Source: Pseudomonas tensinigenes
GTDB lineage: Bacteria; Pseudomonadota; Gammaproteobacteria; Pseudomonadales; Pseudomonadaceae
Length of the DNA stretch: 64,000 nt
Direction of reading: 5' to 3'
NCBI RefSeq assembly: GCF_014268445.2
Contig: NZ_CP077089.1
Location: forward strand, 6,428,001 to 6,492,000
In this document: positions 52,400 through 61,516 of the stretch, piece by piece
How positions within the stretch are numbered: the first letter of the stretch is position 1
How the letters are laid out: every line of letters starts with the position of its first letter
The notes under the pieces: generated by a model
Seen by the model: the letters and a program-made list of their open reading frames with translations, nothing else
Told to the model about the DNA's origin: nothing
Databases searched by the model: none
Translations under genes and position numbers: made by a program

Positions 52400-53236
52400 T
52401 CACACCAGCCTGAACTCCAATACACCCCGGTGCCCCATGCCGTAGGTCAAGCCGGGGACCATCCCCGTACCCAGAAAAAGACTGCAGAACAGGTGAACGG
52501 TCTCACCGCGATACGCCTGATAGACCGTAGGCTCAATCCAGAAGCCGAGGGATGAATCGGGACTGACCGTCAGCTTGCGCTGGTAATCCCTCCAGGCGCC
52601 ATCCTGGCCGCCCTTTGCACTGCTTTTCCAGGTCATTTCGATGGCGTTATTGGTTCGCAGGTTTTCAATCCGGGGAATGGTCAGGCATACGCCATTGGGA
52701 TGTTGATCAACTTGCAGGACACCTTGCGACACGGCATCAATAAAAACCGGGCCGGTCTGGAGCAGCTCCGCCGCGAACGTCAGATGCAACGACAAGGAAG
52801 GTAAAGCAATACCATCTCTTTCGATGACAAAGATTACCTCGACCCGATCACCTTCAAACTGACGCGCCGTTTTGTCAGGCACCGCAAAATGCAAAGAGGT
52901 GTACTCCACCACTGTTTGCGGCTGCGACGTATAACTGCCCCCGGAACCACCGAGCGCCTGCCACTGCACCCGAACCTGATCACCCCTGCGAAAATCCATC
53001 TCATTGACTGAAACGACGACCCGCAACGAGTCGATGAAGATCGGTGCGCCGCTGAGTATTTCCATGGGCACCACGCACCCCCACGGGTCGAGGCTGGGAA
53101 TGGAATGGAAAAGCCCCGAGCGACTTTCACAGCCAATGAAGGGGCGATTGTTCACCGTGCCCTGCAAGCGCTGTGGTGCAAAACCGATTGAGACCTCCGA
53201 GAACCCGGCCGTTGCGCCGGATGCACTGATTGTCAT
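52400..53236 (-). CDS. Unrecognised 278-residue protein with two similar halves
   Basis: I do not recognise this family. The protein reads as two beta-rich domains: residues about 60-160 and 161-278. Both begin with a Gly-x-Pro-(I/V)-Phe-Ile-Asp turn (GAPIFIDS at 63-70, GPVFIDAV at 162-169) followed by similar strands, VRVQWQALGG and IEMTWKSSAKGG, and FEGDRVEVIF and YRGETVHLF. This suggests duplication of an Ig-like or beta-sandwich unit. No signal peptide or membrane helix is seen, and there are only a few cysteines. AAGGAG precedes the ATG at 53236. It is bounded by a strong hairpin on one side and cadR's end on the other. Confidence 0.75.
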   Translation of the reverse strand: MTISASGATAGFSEVSIGFAPQRLQGTVNNRPFIGCESRSGLFHSIPSLDPWGCVVPMEILSGAPIFIDSLRVVVSVNEMDFRRGDQVRVQWQALGGSGGSYTSQPQTVVEYTSLHFAVPDKTARQFEGDRVEVIFVIERDGIALPSLSLHLTFAAELLQTGPVFIDAVSQGVLQVDQHPNGVCLTIPRIENLRTNNAIEMTWKSSAKGGQDGAWRDYQRKLTVSPDSSLGFWIEPTVYQAYRGETVHLFCSLFLGTGMVPGLTYGMGHRGVLEFRLV

Positions 53237-53256
53237 GATGAAGCTCCTTGAATGAA

Positions 53257-53316
53257 AAAGAGGGTGTTTGACTGACCCATGCCCAGTAGGCCTGCAGTCA
53301 GTCAAACACCCTCTTT
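53257..53316 (-). terminator. Perfect 20-bp stem terminator between thyA and the unrecognised gene
   Basis: Arms 53257-53276 (AAAGAGGGTGTTTGACTGAC) and 53297-53316 are exactly complementary with a 20-base loop. On the minus strand the stem is followed by TTTTTC, so it terminates the thyA transcript; T-rich flanks on both sides would also work in the other direction. The stem is longer than usual for a simple terminator. Confidence 0.9.
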
Positions 53317-53388
53317 TTTACTTGCCTACTGTCAGACATGACAGTCCGGTAGACCTATACCGAATATAAAAGCTTCAGAGCCAGTCTT

Positions 53389-54360
53389 TCAGACCGCCAT
53401 TGGCGCGGTCATTGGCGCGTGGTGCTCGTAGCCTTCCAGCGAGAAGTCGCTCGGCTCGACCAGCTCCAGCCATTCCGGCTGATAGACGCCAGTCTTGGCA
53501 AACTCCGGCACGCGGTCGGAGATTTTCAGTTTCGGCATGGCGAACGGCTCGCGCTTGAGCTGTTCGTTGAGCATGTCCAGATGGTTCTCGTAGACGTGCG
53601 CATCACCGATGAAATAGGTGAACCAACGCGGCGTGTAGCCGGTCAGGCGACCGATCAGGCTCAGCAGCGCGGCGCCTTCGGTGAGGTTGAACGGCGTGCC
53701 CAGACCCAGATCGTTGGAGCGGATGTAGAGGGTCAGAGAAATCTCTTTGGTCTCGACATTCGGGTGGAACTGGTACAGCAGGTGGCACGGCGGCAGGGCC
53801 ATTTCATCGAGCTGAGCAACGTTCCAGCCGTGGAACAGAATACGGCGGCTGCCCGGATCCTTGATGATCGTGTCGACGCACTGACGCACCTGGTCGATGG
53901 CTTTGTACAGCACCACGTAGGCCTGGCCGTCTTCTTCGCCCTGAGCGATCTGCTTGTAGCCGTTGGCCAGGGTTTGTTCGATGGCGGCGCTGTTGCTCAG
54001 CGGGATCTGCTTGTACGCCGGCCATTTGCGCCATTGCACGCCGTAGATTTCGCCGAGGTCGTCGTCACCCTGACGGAACGGGTTGGCCAGCCACTGCGCG
54101 TTTTCGTTGGCGTTCTGGTCCCAGACCTTGCAGCCCAGCGCGCGAAATTCAGCGGCATTGTTCACGCCACGGAGAAAACCGCACATCTCGCCGATGGCCG
54201 ATTTGAAGGCCATTTTGCGCGTGGTGATCGCCGGAAAACCTTCCTGCAGATCGAAACGCAGCATCGCACCCGGGAAACTGATGGTGTTGATGCCGGTGCG
54301 GTTGGCCTGTTTGCTGCCGTTCTGAATGACGTGCGAGACCAGTTCGAGATATTGCTTCAT
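53389..54360 (-). CDS. thyA: Thymidylate synthase ThyA
   Basis: Methylates dUMP to dTMP with 5,10-methylenetetrahydrofolate. The catalytic cysteine is in [12 protein letters not shown] (about residue 196), and further motifs are [26 protein letters not shown] and [12 protein letters not shown]. The protein is 323 residues, longer than the 264 of E. coli through an insertion around residues 80-160 found in other pseudomonads. It is paired with lgt upstream, a conserved order. folA, which regenerates the folate co-product, is elsewhere in the window. Confidence 0.96.
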   Translation of the reverse strand: MKQYLELVSHVIQNGSKQANRTGINTISFPGAMLRFDLQEGFPAITTRKMAFKSAIGEMCGFLRGVNNAAEFRALGCKVWDQNANENAQWLANPFRQGDDDLGEIYGVQWRKWPAYKQIPLSNSAAIEQTLANGYKQIAQGEEDGQAYVVLYKAIDQVRQCVDTIIKDPGSRRILFHGWNVAQLDEMALPPCHLLYQFHPNVETKEISLTLYIRSNDLGLGTPFNLTEGAALLSLIGRLTGYTPRWFTYFIGDAHVYENHLDMLNEQLKREPFAMPKLKISDRVPEFAKTGVYQPEWLELVEPSDFSLEGYEHHAPMTAPMAV

Positions 54361-54381
54361 GAGTTACCTGTGTCCTTTGAG

Positions 54382-54402
54382 CCCCGGCGTCGCGCGCCGG
54401 GG
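54382..54402 (-). other. Intercistronic GC hairpin, lgt-thyA
   Basis: CCCCGGCG / CGCCGGGG, 8-bp perfect stem, 5-base loop, no T-run on either strand. It lies between lgt and thyA and probably affects mRNA stability and not termination. Confidence 0.55.
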
Positions 54403-54410
54403 TTCGTAGT

Positions 54411-55226
54411 TTAAGCCGTCGGCGCGAGCGGTGCTGCCGGTGCGCGACGATAGGCCAGCCAGATCAGGAACAGCCCGCCGACGATCATCGGCACGCAGAG
54501 CACCTGGCCCATGGTCAGCCAGTTCCAGGCCAGATAGCCCAACTGCGCATCCGGCACGCGGACGAACTCGACGATGAAACGGAAGATGCCGTAGAACAGC
54601 GCGAACATGCCGGAAACAGCCATGGTCGGACGCGGTTTGCGCGAGAAAATCCACAGGATCAGGAACAACGCCACGCCTTCGAGCGCGAACTGATACAACT
54701 GCGACGGGTGACGCGGCAGTTGTGCCGGGTCGCTGAATGGCGGGAAGACCATGGCCCACGGTACGTCGGTGGCTTTGCCCCACAATTCGGCGTTGATGAA
54801 GTTGCCGATACGTCCGGCGCCCAGACCGATCGGCACCATCGGCGCAACGAAGTCCATCAGCTGGAAGAACGACTTGCCGTTACGCTTGCCGAACCACAAC
54901 GCGGCCAGCATTACGCCGATGAAACCGCCGTGGAACGACATGCCACCCTTCCACACTTCGAAAATCAGCGTCGGGTTGGCCAGGTAAGCGCTCAGATCGT
55001 AGAACAGCACATAGCCCAGACGTCCGCCGACGATGACGCCCATCGACATCCAGAAGACCATGTCGGAGAGTTTCTCCTTGGTCCAGGTCGGGTCGAAACG
55101 GTTGAGCCGGCGCGACGCCAGCAGCCACGCACCGCCGATGCCGATCAGGTACATCAGACCGTACCAGTGGATTTTCAGCGGACCGATGGCCAGGGCCACC
55201 GGGTCGATCTGCGGGTAAGGCAGCAT
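54411..55226 (-). CDS. lgt: Prolipoprotein diacylglyceryl transferase Lgt
   Basis: Transfers diacylglycerol from phosphatidylglycerol to the lipobox cysteine of prolipoproteins at the inner membrane. The 271-residue, seven-helix protein has the Lgt signature [15 protein letters not shown] (about residues 137-151), the conserved HGGFIG and the N-terminal YGLMYLIG. Length is standard. It is followed by thyA. Confidence 0.96.
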   Translation of the reverse strand: MLPYPQIDPVALAIGPLKIHWYGLMYLIGIGGAWLLASRRLNRFDPTWTKEKLSDMVFWMSMGVIVGGRLGYVLFYDLSAYLANPTLIFEVWKGGMSFHGGFIGVMLAALWFGKRNGKSFFQLMDFVAPMVPIGLGAGRIGNFINAELWGKATDVPWAMVFPPFSDPAQLPRHPSQLYQFALEGVALFLILWIFSRKPRPTMAVSGMFALFYGIFRFIVEFVRVPDAQLGYLAWNWLTMGQVLCVPMIVGGLFLIWLAYRRAPAAPLAPTA

Positions 55227-55305
55227 TGCGACTCCTCGTTAGAGTTGAAACCAAAATTCCCGGGCGACGCTGCCACCTCAGGATTAAGCCAGGATTGCGA
55301 CGCGA

Positions 55306-56088
55306 TTAAAGCAGGAAGCTCACACCCACGCTGAACAGCAAAGCGGCGAACAGCCGTTTCAGCAAGCGCGGCGACAACCGATGCGCCAATCGCGCACCGA
55401 TGCGGGCGAAGATCATGCTGGTCAGGGCGATGCCCAACAACGCCGGCAAATACACAAAACCGAGACTATGCGGCGGCAACAACGGATCGTGCCACCCCAG
55501 AATCATGAAACTTAATGCACTGACCAGCGCGATTGGCAGCCCGCAGGCCGACGAAGTCGCCACCGCTTGCTGCATCGGCACGCTGCGCCAGGTCAGGAAC
55601 GGCACGGTCAGCGAGCCGCCACCGACGCCGAAAATCGCCGAGGCCCAGCCGATGATGCTGCCGGCCACGGTCAGACCGAATTTACCCGGCACCGTTCGGC
55701 TGGCCTTGGGTTTGATGTCCAGCGCCAGTTGCACCGAGATGATCAAGGCAAACACGCCGATGATCTTTTGCAGGTGCGGGCCGGAGATCGCTTCTGCAGT
55801 CAGTGCGCCGAAGCCTGCACCGAGCAGAATGCCGACGGCCATCCACATGAAGATCGGCCAGCGCACCGCGCCGCGTCGATGATGCTCACGCACGGCGTTG
55901 ACCGAGGTGAAGATGATCGTCGCCAGCGACGTGCCGACCGCCAGATGGGTGAGGATCGACTGATCAAAGCCCTGCAAGGTGAAACTGAACACCAGCACCG
56001 GCACGATGATGATCCCGCCGCCAACCCCGAATAGCCCGGCCAGCACGCCCGCACAGGCGCCCAGCGCCAGATAGAGCAGAAATTCCAT
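55306..56088 (-). CDS. TauE/SafE-family sulfite/anion exporter
   Basis: A 260-residue membrane protein with eight or so helices and two copies of the family motif: GVGGGIIIVPVLVFS (about residues 21-35) and GVGGGSLTVPFLTW (about 151-164), reflecting the internal duplication of the TauE fold. Substrates are typically sulfite, sulfoacetate or other organosulfur anions, but none can be assigned here. The start is the ATG at 56088; a longer frame upstream is rejected as it crosses a low-coding region. Confidence 0.87.
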   Translation of the reverse strand: MEFLLYLALGACAGVLAGLFGVGGGIIIVPVLVFSFTLQGFDQSILTHLAVGTSLATIIFTSVNAVREHHRRGAVRWPIFMWMAVGILLGAGFGALTAEAISGPHLQKIIGVFALIISVQLALDIKPKASRTVPGKFGLTVAGSIIGWASAIFGVGGGSLTVPFLTWRSVPMQQAVATSSACGLPIALVSALSFMILGWHDPLLPPHSLGFVYLPALLGIALTSMIFARIGARLAHRLSPRLLKRLFAALLFSVGVSFLL

Positions 56089-56220
56089 GACCGTCTCCCC
56101 AGACCGCATCCGCAAAACCGGAGCGGCATGGTAACGGATGCACACCCTTTGGCTCCACTGGCGATGGATGCACGGACGCCGGATGCGTAGAGTGAGCAAA
56201 AAACACACAAGGACCACCTT

Positions 56221-56967
56221 ATGTGCCTGATTGTTTTCGCCTGGCGCCCGGGCCATGCCCAGCCGCTGATCGTCGCGGCCAACCGCGACGAGTTCTACGC
56301 CCGGCCGAGCCTGCCGCTGGCGCAATGGCCGGAAGTGCCGCACGTACATGCCGGGCGTGATCTTGAGGCCGGCGGCACCTGGCTGGGGATTGGCGCCAAC
56401 GGCCGCTTTGCTGCGTTGACCAATATTCGCGATCCACATCAGCCGCCGGCGCGTAAATCACGGGGTGAGCTGGTGGCGCGGTTTCTGACTGGCGATTCGT
56501 CGATTGATGATTATTTGAGCGATGTGGTCGGGCGTGCGGCGGAATATGCCGGGTTCAATCTGCTGCTCGGCAACAGTCATGAGCTGTGGCATTTCAATGC
56601 GCGGATGTCGGAACCGGTGATGCTGGGATCGGGGGTTTACGGACTGTCGAATGCCGGTCTGGATACGCCGTGGCCGAAGTTGCTGAAGGCCAAGGCTGGG
56701 TTGAGTGCGGTGCTGGATGATCCGCAACCGCAGCACTTGCTCGATTTGCTAAGCGATGCCCAGACCGCGCCGGAAGCGGAATTGCCAGATACCGGCGTGG
56801 GTCTGGCCACTGAAACATTGCTGTCGAGTGTGTTTATTGCCAGCCAGAGTTACGGGACGCGGGCGAGTACGGCGTTGATCGTGAAGGCGGATGGGACTCG
56901 GCGGATGGTGGAGCGGAGTTATGGGCCGTATGGCGGGCATTTGGGCGAAGTGGAGATAACAGCTTAA
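56221..56967 (+). CDS. NRDE (TANGO2) family protein
   Basis: A 248-residue protein beginning MCLIVFAW with the nucleophile-like Cys2, and the defining NRDE motif in VAANRDEFYARPS (about residues 19-31). Homologues of human TANGO2 share this; the bacterial and eukaryotic members have been linked to heme handling and to lipid metabolism, and no reaction is established. AAGGA precedes the ATG. It is divergent from the TauE-type gene with 132 bases between, and is followed by the 41-bp repeat element. Confidence 0.87.
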   Translation: MCLIVFAWRPGHAQPLIVAANRDEFYARPSLPLAQWPEVPHVHAGRDLEAGGTWLGIGANGRFAALTNIRDPHQPPARKSRGELVARFLTGDSSIDDYLSDVVGRAAEYAGFNLLLGNSHELWHFNARMSEPVMLGSGVYGLSNAGLDTPWPKLLKAKAGLSAVLDDPQPQHLLDLLSDAQTAPEAELPDTGVGLATETLLSSVFIASQSYGTRASTALIVKADGTRRMVERSYGPYGGHLGEVEITA

Positions 56968-56974
56968 AAGCTTA

Positions 56975-57343
56975 CCCTCACCCCAGCCCTCTCCCGGAGG
57001 GAGAGGGAGCCGACCGTGGTGTCTTGAGCCGTACATCGACCTGAAAGACCGAGTTGATTATGGATTCAGCAGCATCTTCAGTCGCTGTGAGACGACTACG
57101 GCTTCAACCCAGCACCTTCGTCGGTGTGGGTCGATTATGGATTCGGCACAGCACTATCAGGTCGGTGCGCTTCGATTATGGATTCAGCACAGCACTATCA
57201 GGTCGGTGCGCTTCGATTATGGATTCAGCACAGCACTATCAGGTCGGTGCGCTTCGATTATGGATTCAATACAGCACTTTCAGGTCGGCGTACCTCTGCA
57301 GCATCCCCCGATCAGTCCCCTCTCCCTCCGGGAGAGGGTTAGG
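56975..57343. repeat. Intergenic element with CCCTCACCCC-type arm and internal tandem repeat
   Basis: Left end CCCTCACCCCAGCCCTCTCC followed by GGAGGGAGAGGGAGCCGACC; right end CCCCTCTCCCTCCGGGAGAG followed by GGTTAGG. Each end contains its own CTCCC/GGGAG hairpin. Same family as the IS-interrupted element at 41256-42673, but with an interior expanded by tandem 41-bp units. The 408-base gap between the NRDE gene and ptsP is filled by it and has no supported gene. Confidence 0.82.
57131..57294. repeat. 41-bp tandem repeat, four units
   Basis: Units start at 57131, 57172, 57213 and 57254, each TCGATTATGGATTC(A/G)GCACA plus 21 further bases ending GTCGGTGCGCT. Units 2 and 3 are identical, unit 1 differs by one base and unit 4 is diverged at several positions (AATACAGCACTTTC and CGTACC). 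A degenerate partial unit (GATTATGGATTCAGCAGCA) lies at 57056-57075. 41 is not a multiple of three and the open frames through it have no ribosome binding sites, so it is not coding. Confidence 0.93.
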
Positions 57344-57375
57344 CGGGCGGCGTTCCGATGAGGGGCTTTTGATCT

Positions 57376-59655
57376 TCAGAGGGCCTTGACCACCGCCGGC
57401 GGATGCATCTTCGACAACCCAAGGTTCTTCAGCGCCAATTGCAGCGAGCTGTGGATTACTTGCGGGTTATCGATGGTCATCAACTCGGCCAACAACTCCT
57501 GGGCCTTGCTCAGATTGACCTGACGCAACATCCACTTGACCTTCGGCAAGTTGGTGGCGTTCATCGACAGACTGTCGAAACCCATCGCCATCAACAGCAC
57601 CGCCGCCGCCGGGTCGCCGGCCATTTCGCCGCAGATACTCACCGGTTTACCTTCGGCATGGGCATCGCGCACCACGGTTTGCAGGGCTTGCAGCACCGCT
57701 GGATGCAGGTAGTCGTAAAGATCGGCCACACGCGGGTTATTGCGATCGACCGCCAGCAAATACTGGGTCAGGTCGTTGGAGCCGACCGAAAGGAAGTCGA
57801 CCATCCGCGCCAGTTCCTTGGTCTGATACACCGCCGCCGGAATCTCGATCATCACGCCGATCGGCGGCATCGGCACGTCGGTGCCTTCGTCGCGCACTTC
57901 GCCCCAGGCCCGGTGAATCAGGTGCAGGGCTTCTTCGAGTTCGTGGGTGCCGGAGATCATCGGCAGCAGAATCCGCAGGTTGTTCAGGCCTTCGCTGGCC
58001 TTGAGCATCGCGCGGGTCTGCACCAGGAAGATTTCCGGGTGGTCGAGGGTGACGCGAATGCCGCGCCAGCCGAGAAACGGGTTGTCTTCCTTGATCGGGA
58101 AGTACGACAGCGACTTGTCACCGCCGATGTCGAGGCTGCGCATGGTCACCGGTTGCGGGTGGAACGCGGCGAGCTGCTCGCGGTAGATCGCCAGTTGTTC
58201 CTTCTCGCTCGGGAACCGCTGGTTGATCATGAACGGCACTTCGGTGCGGTACAGGCCAACACCCTCGGCGCCACGCTTCTGCGCCCGCGCCACATCGGCG
58301 AGCAAACCGGTATTGACCCAAAGCGGCATGCGGTGGCCATCGAGGGTCACGCACGGCAGGTCGCGCAGGGTGTCGAGGCCCAGCGCCAGTTGTTTCTCTT
58401 CTTCGACGACCTCGGCGAACTGCTTGCGCAGCACTTCGCTCGGGTTGGTGTAGACCTCGCCGCGGGTGCCGTCGACGATCATTTCGATGCCGTCGACCTT
58501 GGCGTACGGCAGGTCGACCAGACCCATGACCGTCGGGATACCCATGGCCCGGGCGAGGATCGCGACGTGCGAGTTACCCGAGCCGAGTACCGAGACCAGA
58601 CCGACCAGCGTGCCTTCCGGCACCTCGCCGAGCATCGCCGGCGTCAGTTCTTCGCTGACCAGAATGGTTTTTTCCGGATAGACCAGGTTCTGCTGACGCT
58701 CTTCCTGCAAATAGGCGAGCAGACGGCGGCCAAGGTCTTTGACGTCCGATGCACGCTCACGCAGGTAGGCGTCGTCCATCAATTCGAAACGGTTGACGTG
58801 TTCCGTGACCACCTGACGCAGCGCGCCCTGGGCCCACTGGCCGGTCTTGATCACCGTGGTGATTTCGCTGCCCAGCGAGGCATCGTCGAGCATCATCAGG
58901 TAGACGTCGAACAGCGCGCGCTCTTCCGGGCGCAACTGCGTCGCCAGTTTGGCGGACAACGTGCGCATGTCGGCGCGCACGCCTTCGATGGCGGTCTTGA
59001 ACAGCGCCAGCTCAGCGTCAATGTCGGTGATGGTCTTGTCTGGCACCACGTCGAGATCGGCCGGCGGCAGCATGACCACCGCCGTACCGACCGCCGCCCC
59101 CGGCGAACCCGGCACGCCGACAAACTTGGCTTCCTGAATACCCTTGCCCTGACGGCCCAGACCACGGATCGAACCGGTGGCCTCGGCGTGGGCGATAACC
59201 CCGGCGAGCTGCGCACTCATGGTCACGAGGAAGGCTTCTTCACCTTCGTCGAACTGACGGCGTTCTTTTTGCTGGATGACCAACACGCCGACGACGCGGC
59301 GGTGGTGAATGATCGGTGCACCGAGGAACGAGGCGTAACGCTCTTCACCGGTTTCGGCGAAGTAGCGGTAGCGCGGGTGAACCGAAGCGTTTTCGAGGTT
59401 CAGGGGTTCTTCACGCGTGCCGACCAGACCGACCAGACCTTCGTTGGGTGCCATGCTGACCTTGCCGATCGAGCGCTTGTTCAAGCCCTCGGTGGCCATC
59501 AGGACGAAACGGTTGGTCTCGGGATCAAGCAGGTAGACCGAGCAGACCTGGCTGCCCATGGCCTCTTTGACGCGCAACACAATAATCCCCAACGCCGCCT
59601 TGAGATCCTTGGCGGAGTTAACTTCCTGGACGATCTTGCGCAGCGTATTGAGCAT
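57376..59655 (-). CDS. ptsP: PtsP, phosphoenolpyruvate-protein phosphotransferase of the nitrogen PTS
   Basis: Enzyme I(Ntr): autophosphorylates with PEP and passes phosphate to NPr and then PtsN, linking carbon and nitrogen status to regulation. At 759 residues it has an N-terminal GAF domain (about 15-150), the EI-N/phosphohistidine domain with the active His in SGNSHVAILARAMGIPTVMG, and the PEP-binding TIM barrel (GVGLYRTEVPFM, SVGSNDLTQYLLAVDRNN, ICGEMAGDP). It lies downstream of rppH with 22 bases between, the conserved rppH-ptsP order. Confidence 0.97.
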   Translation of the reverse strand: MLNTLRKIVQEVNSAKDLKAALGIIVLRVKEAMGSQVCSVYLLDPETNRFVLMATEGLNKRSIGKVSMAPNEGLVGLVGTREEPLNLENASVHPRYRYFAETGEERYASFLGAPIIHHRRVVGVLVIQQKERRQFDEGEEAFLVTMSAQLAGVIAHAEATGSIRGLGRQGKGIQEAKFVGVPGSPGAAVGTAVVMLPPADLDVVPDKTITDIDAELALFKTAIEGVRADMRTLSAKLATQLRPEERALFDVYLMMLDDASLGSEITTVIKTGQWAQGALRQVVTEHVNRFELMDDAYLRERASDVKDLGRRLLAYLQEERQQNLVYPEKTILVSEELTPAMLGEVPEGTLVGLVSVLGSGNSHVAILARAMGIPTVMGLVDLPYAKVDGIEMIVDGTRGEVYTNPSEVLRKQFAEVVEEEKQLALGLDTLRDLPCVTLDGHRMPLWVNTGLLADVARAQKRGAEGVGLYRTEVPFMINQRFPSEKEQLAIYREQLAAFHPQPVTMRSLDIGGDKSLSYFPIKEDNPFLGWRGIRVTLDHPEIFLVQTRAMLKASEGLNNLRILLPMISGTHELEEALHLIHRAWGEVRDEGTDVPMPPIGVMIEIPAAVYQTKELARMVDFLSVGSNDLTQYLLAVDRNNPRVADLYDYLHPAVLQALQTVVRDAHAEGKPVSICGEMAGDPAAAVLLMAMGFDSLSMNATNLPKVKWMLRQVNLSKAQELLAELMTIDNPQVIHSSLQLALKNLGLSKMHPPAVVKAL

Positions 59656-59677
59656 GGCTCGGGGTCGAACTCCGTCG

Positions 59678-60157
59678 TCAGTCGCGCGCTAAAAGGCGCG
59701 GGGCAAGCTCTTTGAGGGCGCGGCGATACACCTCGCGCTTGAATGTCACCACCTGGCCCAACGGATACCAATAGCTGACCCAGCGCCAGCCATCGAACTC
59801 CGGTTTACCGGTCAAATCCATCCGCACCCGCTGCTCGTTGGAGATCAGGCGCAGGAGAAACCATTTCTGTTTCTGGCCGATGCACAGCGGTTGGCTGTGC
59901 GTACGCACCAGACGTTGCGGCAAACGATAGCGCAACCAGCCCCGAGTACAGGCCAGTATTTCAACATCTTCACGTTCCAGGCCAACTTCTTCGTTCAGCT
60001 CGCGGTACAAGGCGTCTTCCGGCGTCTCTTCAGGGTTGATTCCCCCTTGCGGAAACTGCCAGGCATCTTGATTGATACGGCGAGCCCATAGCACCTGGCC
60101 GGCGTCATTCGTCAGAATGATCCCGACATTGGGGCGGAAACCATCGGGGTCGATCAC
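59678..60157 (-). CDS. rppH: RNA pyrophosphohydrolase RppH
   Basis: Removes pyrophosphate from the 5' end of mRNAs, triggering decay by RNase E. The 159-residue Nudix protein has the Nudix box [16 protein letters not shown] followed by LNEEVGL (about residues 38-60), and N-terminal [15 protein letters not shown]. The GTG at 60157 is chosen as start because the family begins (M)[12 protein letters not shown] and a GAGG lies upstream; the frame extends 20 codons further without resemblance. First gene of the rppH-ptsP unit. Confidence 0.94.
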
Positions 60158-60300
60158 GGCAACAACCTCGCAAACGCATGTCGCCGCATTGTTCCACAAA
60201 GGTTGATAAGGCGGCAACGAAGCTTCCTACCTTATGTGCACTCTTGTGAAAAGACCGTATTCTTGTCGCCTTTTTACAGACTTATCAGCGGGTAACTGCA

Positions 60301-60957
60301 ATGCGCCTGGCACTCTTCGATTTGGACAACACCCTTCTGGGCGGCGACAGCGATCACGCTTGGGGCGACTATCTGTGTGAACGCGGCTTCCTCGACCCGA
60401 TTGCGTACAAAGCGCGCAACGACGAGTTCTATCAGGATTACCTGGCCGGCAAACTGGATAACGCCGCGTACCTGAACTTCTGCCTGGAGATCCTCGGCCG
60501 CACCGACATGGCCGTGCTCGAGCAATGGCACAGCGATTACATGCGCGACTGCATCGAACCGATCGTCTTGCCCAAAGCGCTGGAACTGCTGAAAAAGCAC
60601 CGCGACGCGGGCGACAAACTGGTGATCATCACCGCAACCAACCGCTTCGTCACCGCGCCGATTGCTGTGCGTCTGGGCGTTGAAACCCTGATCGCTACTG
60701 AATGCGAAATGGTCGATGGCCGTTACAGCGGGCGCAGCACTGATATTCCGTGCTTCCGTGAAGGCAAGGTGACGCGCCTGAACCGTTGGCTGGAAGAGAC
60801 CGGGTATTCTTTGGATGACAGCTATTTCTATAGCGATTCGATGAATGATTTGCCGTTGCTTGAGCAGGTGGCGAATCCGGTGGCTGTTGATCCGGATCCG
60901 AATCTGCGGGCTGAAGCGGAGAAGCGTGGCTGGCCGGTGATTTCGCTGCGCGGCTGA
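60301..60957 (+). CDS. HAD-superfamily (SerB-like, subclass IB) phosphatase
   Basis: A 218-residue phosphohydrolase with motif [12 protein letters not shown] (residues 4-14, nucleophile Asp7), motif [11 protein letters not shown] (Thr at about 115), and [14 protein letters not shown] (motif IV, about 177-190). The cap domain is helical as in subclass IB. Similar proteins adjacent to rppH in Pseudomonas are annotated histidinol-phosphatase or phosphoserine phosphatase-like; the substrate is not settled. Divergent from rppH. Confidence 0.88.
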   Translation: MRLALFDLDNTLLGGDSDHAWGDYLCERGFLDPIAYKARNDEFYQDYLAGKLDNAAYLNFCLEILGRTDMAVLEQWHSDYMRDCIEPIVLPKALELLKKHRDAGDKLVIITATNRFVTAPIAVRLGVETLIATECEMVDGRYSGRSTDIPCFREGKVTRLNRWLEETGYSLDDSYFYSDSMNDLPLLEQVANPVAVDPDPNLRAEAEKRGWPVISLRG

Positions 60958-60963
60958 TTACGC

Positions 60964-61040
60964 CTTCGCGAGCAGGCTCGCTCCCACAGGGGATCTGTGT
61001 AGGTCACAAATCCCCTGTGGGAGCGAGCCTGCTCGCGAAT
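60964..61040. repeat. REPIN, GTGGGAGCGAGCCTGCTCGC family
   Basis: Inverted pair CTTCGCGAGCAGGCTCGCTC and CTGTGGGAGCGAGCCTGCTC around about 30 bases; the spacer repeats CAGGGGAT / ATCCCCTG, so the pairing extends inwards. Between converging genes. Confidence 0.9.
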
Positions 61041-61062
61041 GGGGTCAACTCGGTCTCAAGCC

Positions 61063-61476
61063 TTAAACAGGCTTGGCACCCATCAACCCGGCAATGGCGA
61101 GAAATCCGATGCCGCTGACAATCGCCAGCGCCAACGTGAATTTCCAGTTACCAACCCCGCTAGTCCACAGCCGATTAAGCCGCACCAACAACCACACTGC
61201 ACTCAACGTGGCCACGGCATAGATCACGCTGGAACCCAGAATCCACAACTGCCCCAGTGGCCAGCCGATCAGGTGCACCAACCACCAGCCGGTGAAAGGC
61301 ATGCTCAGCATCCCGATCAGCATCAAACACCAGATAAACAGCCAGGGACGCTGCATCGTGCTGGCCGGCCCTTCGCTGCGATTACGCCAGGTCAGAGCGG
61401 CGAGCCCCAGCCCGCTCGCGAGTATGACCACGGTCGCCGCAACGTGAAGGACTTTCAGGGTGGTCAGGGTTTCCAT
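61063..61476 (-). CDS. DUF2269-type four-helix membrane protein
   Basis: A 137-residue membrane protein with four helices (about residues 8-28, 45-68, 74-98 and 110-130) and conserved LKVLHVAATVVILASGLG at the N-terminus, as in DUF2269 proteins. The histidine in the first helix is conserved in heme-like or quinone-like membrane families, but no cofactor can be assigned. It follows ilvA on the same strand with 40 bases between, so may be co-transcribed with it. Confidence 0.75.
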   Translation of the reverse strand: METLTTLKVLHVAATVVILASGLGLAALTWRNRSEGPASTMQRPWLFIWCLMLIGMLSMPFTGWWLVHLIGWPLGQLWILGSSVIYAVATLSAVWLLVRLNRLWTSGVGNWKFTLALAIVSGIGFLAIAGLMGAKPV

Positions 61477-61516
61477 GTATTTCTCTTCCTTGGGCCATGC
61501 CCATCAGCGTAGCCGT

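Noticed and set aside
57131..57294. CRISPR array
   Set aside because: The 41-bp units are directly abutting with no unique spacers, and no cas genes are present.
57403..59715. 770-codon plus-strand frame
   Set aside because: Antisense shadow of ptsP; His/Gln/Arg-rich with no recognisable domain.
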